DNA from: Dioscorea cayenensis subsp. rotundata
Lineage: Eukaryota; Streptophyta; Magnoliopsida; Dioscoreales; Dioscoreaceae
Assembly: GCF_009730915.1 (NCBI RefSeq)
Contig: NC_052474.1
Location: 21,301,501 to 21,365,500, forward strand
Direction of reading: 5' to 3'
DNA: 64,000 nucleotides
Under the pieces are notes generated by a model. That model did not search any database. It was not told where the DNA came from and saw nothing but the letters and a program-made list of their open reading frames with translations. A program made the position numbers and the translations under genes. Shown piece by piece: positions 13,565 to 24,558 of this stretch. Each line of letters opens with the position of its first letter. Position 1 is the first letter of the stretch.

Positions 13565-13690
13565 GAACCGTTTACATATACTATTCCACGTGTCAAAATC
13601 TAAACGTCTCTATCAAACCATCCAACGGTCCAAAACAGCCGCCCCAACGGCTCTGACTCCAACGGTCGGCTCCTTTTTAAAAAACCGTTG
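13565..13690 (+). promoter_or_regulatory. Cluster of AACGG (MSA-like) motifs plus a G-box
   Basis: Within 126 bp, ending about 130 bp before the CML start codon, the core AACGG occurs five times: TCCAACGGTCC (13621), CCCAACGGCTC (13643), TCCAACGGTCG (13658), and in reverse as CCGTTGCC (13685) and ACCGTTTA (13568). The first and third match the mitosis-specific activator consensus YCYAACGGYY bound by three-repeat MYB factors. A G-box (CCACGTGTC) lies near 13587. A G2/M role is inferred only from the motifs. Confidence 0.5.
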
Positions 13691-13819
13691 CCCAAAACGC
13701 GCTTTCTCTCTTTTTCTCAAATTTCCTGAAAACTAGCGCGTGGGTCCAAATCACTCCCCCATAAATTCATACCATTTCCTCACTCTCTTCATCACTTCTT
13801 CTTCTTGATTTCTTTCACA

Positions 13820-14438
13820 ATGGCTACTATTTTGCTAAGAATCTCAATCCTTCTTCATCTCCTTCATTCCCTTCTCTACTCCCTTCCTAAAAAGATTAAA
13901 TCTTGTTTGAAAACCTCTAAAATCACTGCCAAACAAGATGATGATGATGTTTTGATCACAGGGACAAGGCCAATGCTTGATTTGTTAGAACTTAGAAGAG
14001 TTTTTCAAACCTTTGATCATGATGGTGATGGGAGGATCACAAAGGAGGAGTTGCAAGACTCATTGGAGAATCTTGGGATATTTATCTCAGAAGGTGATTT
14101 GTCAGCTATGATTGGTAGGATTGATGTGAATGGTGATGGTTGTGTGGATATCGATGAGTTTGGAGCATTGTATGGGACGATCGTCGGTGAGATGGGGAGG
14201 GAGGAGGTGGAGGAGGATGTGAAGGAGGCCTTTGATGTGTTTGATGTTAATGGAGATGGGTATATCAGTGTGGATGAGTTGAAATTTGTGTTGTCTTCAC
14301 TTGGGCTTCGGCAAGGCCGGACTGCCGATGATTTTACGGAGGATGATCGGGAAGGTCGATCAGGATGGAGATGGCAGAGTGAGTTTTAATGAGTTTAAGG
14401 ACATGATGAAAGGTGGGAGTTTTGTTTGTTTGACTTGA
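13820..14438 (+). CDS. Calmodulin-like protein (CML5/MSS3-like), frameshifted in EF-hand 4
   Basis: Intronless Ca2+ sensor gene. From the ATG at 13820 the open frame stops at 14389 (189 aa). A hydrophobic N-terminus ([20 protein letters not shown]) followed by basic residues resembles the membrane anchor of the Arabidopsis CML5/MSS3 group. EF-hand loops: residues 66-77 ([12 protein letters not shown]), 102-113 ([12 protein letters not shown]) and 142-153 ([12 protein letters not shown]). The expected fourth loop ([12 protein letters not shown]) is present but in the +1 frame, from about 14343 to a TGA at 14436-14438. So there is one extra base (or two missing) near 14330-14343. As read, the protein has three EF-hands and a scrambled 15-20 residue tail. 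Either the assembly has an indel or the allele is damaged. Family identity is sure; the exact orthologue is not. Confidence 0.85.
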
Positions 14439-14720
14439 TTGTTTGGTTTTTGTATATAGTTTTGGAAAGATGAAAATGAATGAATGTCAAATTTCAGACA
14501 TGGAATGAATCTGAATTTGATTAGATTCTAAATCTGTTATTTCTGCATTGTTTCAATGATGATTCTTCTGAGAAGTGTATATCAAGGGTTGGATGTTCTG
14601 TTTGCTTGAGTTGAATGTTTGGTTGTTGTATATAGTCTCAAAAAGAAGAAACTGAATGTCTCTACATTGTTCTTATGATGATTTTCCAAGATGCCAATTT
14701 AGTGTATATTGATTTAATTA
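14420..14720 (+). repeat. Imperfect tandem duplication in the CML 3' region
   Basis: Sequence around the shifted-frame stop (TTTGTTTGACTTGATTGTTT, then GTATATAGT) recurs about 175 bp downstream as a diverged copy (TTTGCTTGAGTTGAATGTTT, then GTATATAGT near 14626). Both continue into similar GAATG and CAT/TTGTT segments. It is non-coding. Confidence 0.6.
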
Positions 14721-14721
14721 T

Positions 14722-15470
14722 GAGGATTGTTATGTCGATTAATATATTTTCTCAGATTTAATCTAATCTAAGGAATACTAGATTCTAATCATCTATGGTG
14801 TTCTTTGTGTTCATTCTCCAAATTTATTTGCTTAGAAGGAGGATTCACCATTTTGGATTTAAAATTCTTTATGATTGTGATGTTTTATTGCATTCATTGA
14901 TGCATATGTAGACAATGCCATTTGTTATGTTATTATGATCATTCTTTTCTCAGTGTTTTAAAGCATAGAGCAACTGATTTCCTTGTTGTTTGTTCAGTTG
15001 TATGCATTGTGTTTGTTCTTACGTTGTTGTTCATTGACAAGTCCTATTCAACAAACATCCAGGACAATAATTTGTTCCTAATGACTTTCCAGTCTGTTTC
15101 TTTATATTATTCTAATGTCGATTATTTCAATAAATAATATTCACAATGTTTATGAATAAACAAAGTTTTATTTAGCTGTCAATGATCAGATTTGCACAAT
15201 TAGAATGTATTAAACTACAAGCATAATAATCACATCCAACGAGGCCTGTCGTATAGACCAAACAACCAAAAAGATGGATCTATGAATTTGATTCACTAAT
15301 ATTTCAGTTTTGAAGTTTTTTACATGATGCAAAGGGCAAGCCATACAATAATCAAATCACAAGAACTAACTAGCCAACAAAACCTTGGAGTGAGTTTTCA
15401 ATGGATGGCGATCTTTTCATGTGAAAATGATTAACGATGTATAATTGCAGCAATTTATTCATGATTGCGA
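14722..15470. other. Intergenic between two convergent genes
   Basis: Space between the CML 3' end and the PPR stop codon. It presumably holds both 3'UTRs. No open frame with domain signal was seen. Confidence 0.5.
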
Positions 15471-17379
15471 TCACCAATAATCCCCACAAGAACAGAAACC
15501 ATCTTCGAAATGATGGAATCGATTCCGATCCCTCAAGACGATCTTTCTCCGGGTGATCTTTGAGATGAACTTAATCAGTGAATGGCAGTCATTGCATACC
15601 CGAAGGTTATTCACAACCCTTAGCGTCGCCGTTGGTTTTGTCGAAATGAGACCATAACATATTGCCAGCCTCTCACTATGGATACTTAGCGCCCATTCCT
15701 TCTCATCTTCGTCAATATCCTGTAAAACCACTTGCTTTTCCGGAGAGTAACCTTCTAATTTCAAGGCATCACTCAATTCCTCCAACTTTCGATATATTTC
15801 ATCTCTTCGAGGGTGTCGAATATCACCTAAGAGGAACTCATGCACCTCATTATCAACTTCTATAGAACTGCAACCCGGTTCTTTCTGAATGCCATATTCC
15901 TTCATCTTCGAGCGTATTCCAACTGCCTCTCTCCATTTACCGAATGATGCATACACGTTTGAGAGAAGAACATAAGTTCCAGAATCGGCGGCATCACTCT
16001 CAATCAAAATTTCAGCAACCTTTTCAGCTAGATCAAGATTTCTGTGCATCTTACAAGCACTAAGCAAAGTTCCCCAAATAACATGATCTGGTTGGATTCT
16101 CATCCGACTGATAAACTCATAAGCTTCATCCAAGCATCCGACACGACCAAGAAGGTCTACCATGCCATAGTGTTCAATTCTTGGCTCTACACTGAAAACC
16201 TTTGTCATTGACTCAAATATCTCATATCCTAGTTCCACAAGACCACCATGGCTACAAGCATTAAGAACACCAACGAAAGTTATGTGGTTAGGACTTAGAC
16301 CTTGCTCAATCATTTGCTTAAACAGTTTGGCAGCTTCCCTGCTCCTCCCATGCATTGCTAATCCGGCAATCATCGAATTATAAGAGACCACATCCTTCTC
16401 CGGCATCTCATCAAAGACTTTCTTCGCTTCTTCCAAACTACCACATTTTGAGTACATATCAACAAGAGTGGAGCCGACATAAAGTATTCAGCTTAATGCC
16501 AAACCTGCTGAAATAAGAATGAATCCATCTCCCGAGCTCAAGCGCTCCCAATTGAGAACACGCAGATAGCGCACAAACAACAGTAACTTCATTCAGCGGA
16601 ACCTTCTCCCCCTGCATTTCTCTGAAAAGTCCTAATGCAGCACTAGTCATTCCATTTTCAATAAGCCCGTTGATCATAGCAGTCCAGCAGGCCGTGTCCT
16701 TATCACCAACATTATCAAACAAAGTCCTTGCCTTTTCGATAAAAGACCGATCAGAATAGCAAGATATCAAAATGGTAGCGGCCACAGCATCTCTCTGCAG
16801 CATTCCATCAAAAACCTTCTCTGCATCACCAAAAACTCCACATTTCCCATAAAACTCAATCAATCTCATGGAAACAAGCCTCTCATTCCCAACTCCCAGT
16901 TTCAGAGCATGTCCATGAACCTGCCTACCTTCCTCCAAAGACAGCCCAATCCCACAAGCCTTCAAAACATAAGACATCACAACAAAATCCGGCATAATTT
17001 TCCCCTCAAGCAAGCGGGAAAATAACCGAAAACAAGCATCAGAATAGCCGGAAACAATGCTGCCACAAATGAGAGCAGTGTAATGATAAACATCAGGGGT
17101 TTGGATCGTTTCAAAGAGTTTGGAGGCATAATCAATGGAGTTCAATGTGGAGCAATGGTGAAGGAGCTTGAAGAGAAGGTGTGGGTCTTGGGATTGCCCT
17201 GTTTTGAGGATCTTGGCGTGGATTTGGTGGAGTTCTTGGATGGTTTTGCATCTCCGCAAGAGAGTGATGGTGTGGTGTTGTGAAGAAGATGATGATGTGT
17301 TCCTTTTCCGCTGAAGAGAAGCACAGTTTGAATTTGGCGGGAGAGGGATTGTGCCAACGGCTACTATGGAGGGAAGCAT
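15471..17379 (-). CDS. OTP80: PPR protein, PLS-DYW class, OTP80-like; split by a frameshift
   Basis: Intronless PPR gene. The first open frame (start 17379) reads 306 codons with PLS-type repeats to a stop near 16459; the second (to TGA 15471-15473) continues with PPR, E and E+ motifs and a complete DYW domain: HSERLA and CxDCH zinc-type motifs, ending CSCGDYW. The break is +1, in the three-base A run (T on the minus strand) at 16481-16483: one base fewer restores a continuous frame of about 635 codons. The N-terminal half matches my recollection of Arabidopsis OTP80 (At5g59200), a plastid RNA-editing factor for rpl23: RRCKTIQELHQIHAKI, CSTLNSIDYA and the order of repeats agree. The start has a plausible transit-like Ser/Thr-rich leader. 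DYW domains act as cytidine deaminases in editing. Class is certain, orthology probable. Pseudogene versus assembly indel is unresolved. Confidence 0.85.
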
Positions 17380-17419
17380 TTTGATTGGCTAACTAACCCA
17401 CAAACCCTAGAAATTGAGT

Positions 17420-17421
17420 TT

Positions 17422-17460
<39 letters not shown>
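17420..17460. repeat. (TTTA)n microsatellite
   Basis: About ten perfect TTTA units, immediately upstream of the PPR gene on its 5' side. Confidence 0.95.
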
Positions 17461-18497
17461 TGTTTTCTAGTGGTATTTGGGATTTATTGTTGATAGATTA
17501 AAAAATTAAGAAAAAAAGAGTTCTTTCTATTTTTTTATATTTTTTAAAATGAATTCTAAAATTTATTATGTTATGTTGATAAGAAAATGTAATTCTCTAG
17601 AGAAAATTTCTTTGTATATGGAAAAATCCACATCATATTTTTATACCATTTTTCTATTTTATTTTTCATAATTTGAAGTTTGTTTTCTTGATCATTTAGT
17701 AAATAAACTTTGAAAATTAATACAACAAAAATATACATGTGTTACAACTCTATTTCTACCATTGCTATGGTAATCAAATTTGTATAGTATTAATTTATAT
17801 ATTTTTATGATCAACATCAGCTCATTTATAAAGTTGTACTCCCTCAACTAGTTATTTTTTACTTGTTTATTTTATTAATTCACATGGATTAAAAAAATTG
17901 GTTAAAATGAGTTAGTAATTTAAAATTTATCAAAAATTTACATTAATTTTTCAAGATTATTTTTTTAAAATATGATTTAATAAAATATATAATTGAATGT
18001 GATTTATTAGAAATTGTAGAAATACATTAAATATAAATAATAATTTTAGAAAAAATAATATTTAAAGTTTCATAAATTTTTTAAAATGGACAGGTAAAAA
18101 GGCAAAAAAAAAACTTTGAAATAGGACCATTAAAAAAAAGGCCGAAATGAATATTATCTAACCTACAAAATTTTTCTATTTATGAAATATAAACAAATTA
18201 TATTAGGATGTGCATCAATATGAAATTAATTTTTTTTAACATATTTATGTCTCATTCTCTGTAAACTAAAATTCAAACCCTGATCTTCAATAGAATATAA
18301 TACTTTTATACAGATGATCCAATACTAATAGATGGGTGATGACATAAGTACAGGCATCTAAAACAATGATATCTACTAAAAGAAAACAAATAAATAAAAA
18401 TTGAATATTAAAAGTTGATTAATTTTTCATTAAATAATAAATAAATATTATGTAATTAAAATGCACCAAAATCAATGTGATTTTGTGTGATGACGGT

Positions 18498-18620
18498 GGA
18501 CATTGGGTCCCACATAAGACATGGTTGTGGGTCCCATAACAAAACAGAGAGTCCATAGATCTGACCAACCTCCCCATCACGTGCCCAATATGCACCGCTA
18601 AATTTTGCACGTGATGACAC
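18498..18620. promoter_or_regulatory. Inverted G-box pair with TCP-like sites
   Basis: ATCACGTGC (about 18576) and GCACGTGAT (about 18607) are inverted copies of a G-box. Just before them are two GGGTCCCA(C/T) words (near 18507 and 18529), the first matching the GGNCCCAC type of TCP site. It is far from any annotated gene (over 1 kb from the PPR 5' end, 6 kb from the fructokinase). Function is unknown. Confidence 0.3.
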
Positions 18621-20533
18621 ACGAAATCCAATGAAAATGCATTTTGGTTTTGTCATCAACCTATGAAACCAAAGCCCATTGTGTTATTATTATTTATTTT
18701 TTATTTTGTTTATATATATCTCAATTTGTATTATTTATTTTAAAAAATCCAAAGAGCTCCGGGAGTGAGATTTTAAAAAATTATTTTTTCTAAGTTGACA
18801 ATCATGAGAAATTATGATAGAATTATTTTTGACAAATTTCAAACTGTTGTATAAGTTCTTTTATTTTTATAATTTTTTCTCAAAAATATTTATCTAACGG
18901 TTGTCAAATATCTTGATTTTATTTTTTTTTATTTTTTTTGTGCTCACGTGTGATTAGGGAAGTTGGGTTTGTGTTGTTGGTAGGTAAGGAAAAAAAAGAT
19001 GAAAAAGCAATTATGAGAAGAAAGAAAAATATGAGTTTGTAATTATAGTCTTGTTTTAATGGAATTATAATTTTTAAAAATTTAAAATATAATTGAGTTT
19101 AAATTGAAAGATTTAAGATATATATTATAAAAGACCCGTTTTGTATGTATATATAACAAAAGGAAAAATTACTATTTTATTTTTTATAATTTACAAATAG
19201 CAACATATCGTTTAATCTATTGTACATCAAATTTCTTATTTATGATGTTTATATTTCTCTATGGAAGTAGGTTTAAACCGAAGCTCTTATAGAAATGAGG
19301 GTGCATATATTGTAAAGCATGTATTTGTGTTCTTCGCATATTCATCTCTAACAGGTGGTTTCTTTATATTCGTCAAATATATATATATATATATATATAT
19401 AATATAAATAAATAAATTCAATTTTAAACTAGTATTTCCCTTGCTATTGAATAGGGCAATTGATTTTATTTTTTATTTCCTATTTTTTGTTTCTCATATA
19501 AAGCTAATTCCATTTGTTTTCTTTTGGGGATGGTTTGTTTGGAAGATAAAGACACTAACATATGCATGCCACCAACCACCTTAATAACATTACTAACATC
19601 TTGAAAATGAATGAGGCCAAACAAGTTGGTGTGAGCAATTAAGGCCAAATAAGTTGGTATTTTTGTGTTTGTTTTTAATTAAAATTTGTAATTATTTGTT
19701 CCGAGACATTTACTTACAAGATGAAGACAAGCGAAAAATCAACTTATAGTCCACCACAAAATGTGTAAGGGGTGAAAGTTCAAAACTAATTTACTTTTGT
19801 AATATTATTCATCAATATCATTCACGCATTGTAATATTATTTGTTGATTATGATGTAAATCATCTGTAGAAAAAATAGTATTTTTTCCCATCTAAAAAGA
19901 TTTATTTCTAAGATCATTAAATCACTGTAATAAAAGATTTATTCCCTATAAAATAATTAATGTTTACTGATCATGGTATGTGGATCCCTTGTGCTTGTCA
20001 CTTTTAATAAAAAAAAACATTATATATATATAAAAATGATTTGGCTTGAAAACTTAACCCAACCTATGAAAGAGTATATTGAAATAAATTCAATATTTTA
20101 TATGAGATAAAATATAAAAGATAAATATGAGAGTCAAAATCTAAATATAAAGAAACAAATTGAGAATACACAAAATTTTAAAATAATAATGCTGAAACTC
20201 CAAATGAAAATCTACTTTTTTTTCCTTATTACTTATCATCGACATCTTTAAGTTAGTAACTGATGCAATATCTCTAAAAGATATAATTTTTTTTGTTTTT
20301 ATAATAATAATAATTATTATTATTATTATCATTATTATTATTATTATTATTATAAATATTGGGTCAATTCAATACTTACAATTAATTATAAATTTATACC
20401 ATCTAAACATTATGTGCGTTACAATTAATTTACAAAATTCACTTTTTGTGGTGCCACCCTCAGTTTTATGATTAATCCATTATGGACAACTATGAATGTA
20501 TTGTCATACATTACTTTATGAAATTATATATAA

Positions 20534-20534
<1 letters not shown>

Positions 20535-20568
<34 letters not shown>
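20535..20568. repeat. (TA)n microsatellite
   Basis: Uninterrupted TA run of about 17 units. Confidence 0.95.
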
Positions 20569-20569
<1 letters not shown>

Positions 20570-23500
20570 CGTGTTTCTTTTTTTTTCTTTTTGATGATCA
20601 AACACTCCCATTTGGATTCATGGGATACAAGAAGATTTTGTGTATTAATATTATTATTATTAACTATCAAGTTGTCAACTTTTAATAAATGAGTTGGAAA
20701 AGAAATCAAAGGCTGATGTTTGTCCCCTACTTTTGCTGAATTTATGGTCCTTGATTTTGAATGACCCTTGAAAGAGACATGGTTTCCAATAGATATTTTT
20801 TGAACCCATGGTTTACGTTTTTCAATTAATATTCCAAGCATGGTACTCAATATATATATATATATATACAAAATACAAATGAGAGGGCACATCATCCCGC
20901 CACATTTTTATATTTGAAAATTTAAAAATATCTTACAGTGTCCTTACAGTGTCATTAGATTTACATTCAACGGCTATTGTCAACTTATAAACAGTACTGG
21001 ATAGTGTTAAACATTATTAAATAGTAATTATATATATAGTAATTAATAGTAAATATATATAATTTTTATATAAGTATTAAATATTAAATGATGATTTAAC
21101 AATTATCATCAAACGTCTTTTCAGAATATTAACTCTAAAAACATGTTGATATTTACCATATCTATCTATATATATTTTAAGATTGTGTTGGATTAAATAT
21201 TAGAACATATAAACATTTCCGACATAATGAACAACTAATTCAACAAATAATTGGATTGATTTAAATTAACTCAAGCAAAACCAATATTATGATTGTGATT
21301 TTATAAAATTCAATTATATAGAATTATTATTTGTAAAGCTAACAATGTATCATTTATTTAATATATATATATATATATACTTTTTAAAATTAACATGATC
21401 AATACTTACATGTAAATATCTTCAGAAAATTTATAATCACTTCTAATGTTTGTCAAGTTATTACTCAATTAAACACTATTGCTATAAAATCACAAGCATG
21501 TATTATTAAACATTTAATCTATATTCTAAATTTGTGCCTTAATTAACTGGATATGATGTTAATTCACAAGCATATAATTTTTTTTATATAAAATAAGTAA
21601 ACCAGATCAAGACATTCATAGATGCAGAATTACGCTTTTAACACATTCATGCTCTCACCTTATATGAGTTGAAGTTCAAATTCACTTTCTTAATAGAATA
21701 CAAATACTCTATAAAAAAAAAAACTTGAAGCCCATAGACCAAGTAGTTGGCAAGTTAATACCAACTTACCATTTTAAATCACAGATGCTTTTGAGCATAT
21801 ACTAATATTATATAGGTTTGATTTATTTAAATACAAGTTGACCATTTAAAAAAGGAAAAAGGAGGAAATAGTTTAATTGTAGTGGTGATTATGAAGGCAA
21901 TTTGAAGGCACTAAAATTATAATTAATAAATAATGATCCAAGTTTGTTTCATATGGTTTCAACTTTCAAGAGAAGGACACTTAATTAATATATATATATA
22001 TATATATATATACATATTAATTAAAGTAGTATTAGTCAAGCATACAGTATTATCCATGAACAAACCAATGGACGCTCATATATATCATATTCTCACTACC
22101 ACCGACATCATTCTTATAAATTAATACTAAGTTCTTATATATACATATAAAAATACTTTGAAATTTGAGCTATGAGTTATGATTAGTATTAATATAATTA
22201 ATTTAGGAATAAACTAAACAGGCATGTACTATTAAATAATATATATGTATATATATTATGGGTATATATGACTAGAAATTAAATATCTGAGATATAATTT
22301 ATAAAGCAAAACAGTGAGATTATTCACATAGTCTTAATTGACTTTTCTTTTCAATAATTAAGTGAATTATTATTTATAATATTTGAATTGCTATATATGA
22401 TATTTATAAAATTATTTTTGTCCTCGTAAATAACCAAATATTGAAATTAAAATTTAAAGAATCTATATATATTTAGTTCAAGATAAAACAATTGTGGCAA
22501 TGCATTTAGATAATTCTCATGTCTCAATCACAAGAATTTTATTATAGAAATACTTCCACAAAACATGAGGATATAAAGACTTATTATTCCCTTCATCTTC
22601 CCAAATTTGTGTCTAATTTTCAACCATTTGTACAAAATACTAGATTCCATTTTAAAGTTCATGAATCAATCATTTAAAGTCATCTAGTCCAATTCGAGAT
22701 AAGTAATTAAATATTATTTCTCGAAAAAAAAAATCAATGGTTCATAAATGAGTATCTCTAACTTTTTGGTGTTTAGGTATTAGTTTTTGTCAAATAAAGT
22801 ATAGTTCAAAGTTTATTTATTTATTTATTATCAAAGCTATATATTTGAAATTGATATATAATTAATAATTCCTGATTAAATTTATTTTTTATTTATTATT
22901 TTGTAGTAATGTTCATTTTTATCTTTGTAATTTTAAACCAGTGAATATATTTAATATATTTAGTACGGTGATCATTTTATATTTAATCTGAAACATATAA
23001 TTATTCTATATCTAATAATAATAATAATATGTTTATGATGGATATATTAGGCGCTAAAAATTACAAAAATAAAAACATAAAAACAAAATACAAACACTGT
23101 ATCAAATATTTTAAAAAATTAAATTAGTGAAATGAACAATGAATTATCACTATCAAAACTACATTTAAGCCAATAAATTATTATAAAATTATTATTTTTA
23201 TAAAATCACTACCTTAGACATTTAAAAAACATTTATATTATTTTATATTATAAATGCACATTTTTCTCCCATCCAACAACACCAACCAATGAAAGTGGAA
23301 ACCAAAATAAATATAAAATAAATTAAAAAAACACAACAAACACTCCATACAAAATTTGACCAAAACCATCAACACCAAACTTTTTCACTTAAAATATCAT
23401 ATATTTTTATATAGAAAAAATATTTACTTTTTTTCCCCTCTTTATCTAAAAGGAAGGAAAAACAGGGATATGTTTGGTTATGAACCAAAGAAAAGTTTAG

Positions 23501-24464
23501 TATTACCGACCCTAAGTTTTGACCAACTTTTTACATATATATATTTTGATAGTATTTAATTAATATAAATTTCATACAATTTAATTTTTTCCATAAAAAA
23601 TAATCTCCAAGTATCAAAATAGCATTTACTATTTTTATTTGAAAAAAATCAATTTAAAATTGCCTTTTCCCATATAAACTCCTCTTATATTATGCATTTT
23701 TTACAATTTAATATATATATATATATATATATTATATAATAAAAAAATAAAATAATGTTATTCATCACAAACAACTCTTTCCATCTATATCCTGTTAGCA
23801 TCAGGATATTTCTTTCCCATGGACATTGGAAGCTACCATCCTTTATTAATTCATAAATAATTAATACTTTTATTATTTTAATTATTATTTAATATAAAAA
23901 AATACAATAAAGATATCATATCTCTATATATAATACATATATATTAATCAACTAAAAACAAATAATTTAATATATTCTCTCTGTTCTTTTTAATCTGTCT
24001 GTCATGGTAATTTATATCTTCACATTTTTTTCCATATTTAATTAAAAAAAGAATTGAATATAATGTTAAAAATAATTTAAAAAAATAATAATAAATATTT
24101 CTTATATATAACATTGAATTTTTTATATAATATTTATATTATATTAAAAAAATACAAAACTCAACTAAAATAAAAAAGCGCAAATGTATTGAGTGAATAA
24201 CTCCACATTCATGTCCATCCTTATGGTACGCCAATATTTTAAAAAAATAACAAAAATATATATATATATATATCTTATTGTCCTTATTTATAAAAAAAAA
24301 TATACAAATTATTAATAAAAAAATAAAAATAATAATAATAATAATAATAATATTAAAATCCCATAAGGAAATGTCACACCTAACCTCATAAAAGTTATTC
24401 AACTCCTTCCCAACGCTAACGCCTGCCATTTGTGACCTTCCAACCCATTCCTTCTTCTTCTTCT

Positions 24465-24558
24465 TCTCTATATATACACCTCCTTCTCCCAACCTCTCAT
24501 TCTCTCCTCTCTTCTTCTTCTCTCTCTAGATCTGCTCTATTTTCTCTCTCTAGAATCC
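24465..24558 (+). promoter_or_regulatory. Fructokinase core promoter and 5'UTR
   Basis: A TATA box (CTATATATAC, about 24468) lies 90 bp before the start codon. It is followed by a CT-rich leader (TCTCTCC, TCTTCTTC, CTCTCTAG words) typical of plant 5'UTRs. Transcription probably begins near 24500. Confidence 0.6.

Larger units (their letters stand above)
17461..24430. other. Gene-poor AT-rich intergenic region
   Basis: About 7 kb with no supported coding sequence. It holds many TA and TAA/TTA microsatellites (for example 19377-19401, 20303-20352, 20535-20568, 21362-21380, 21989-22012, 23712-23734, 24323-24351). One less AT-rich patch at 18480-18660 has paired G-boxes. Short words such as a TCAACGGCTAT-like segment near 20968 recur elsewhere in the window and suggest old MITE remnants, but no termini were found. 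Confidence 0.7.

Noticed and set aside
13805-13819. Upstream extension of the CML frame
   Set aside because: It has no ATG; the frame opens at a TTG. The ATG at 13820 gives the expected hydrophobic N-terminus.
17083-17283. Plus-strand open frame over the PPR gene
   Set aside because: It is antisense to PPR coding sequence, with no motif of its own.
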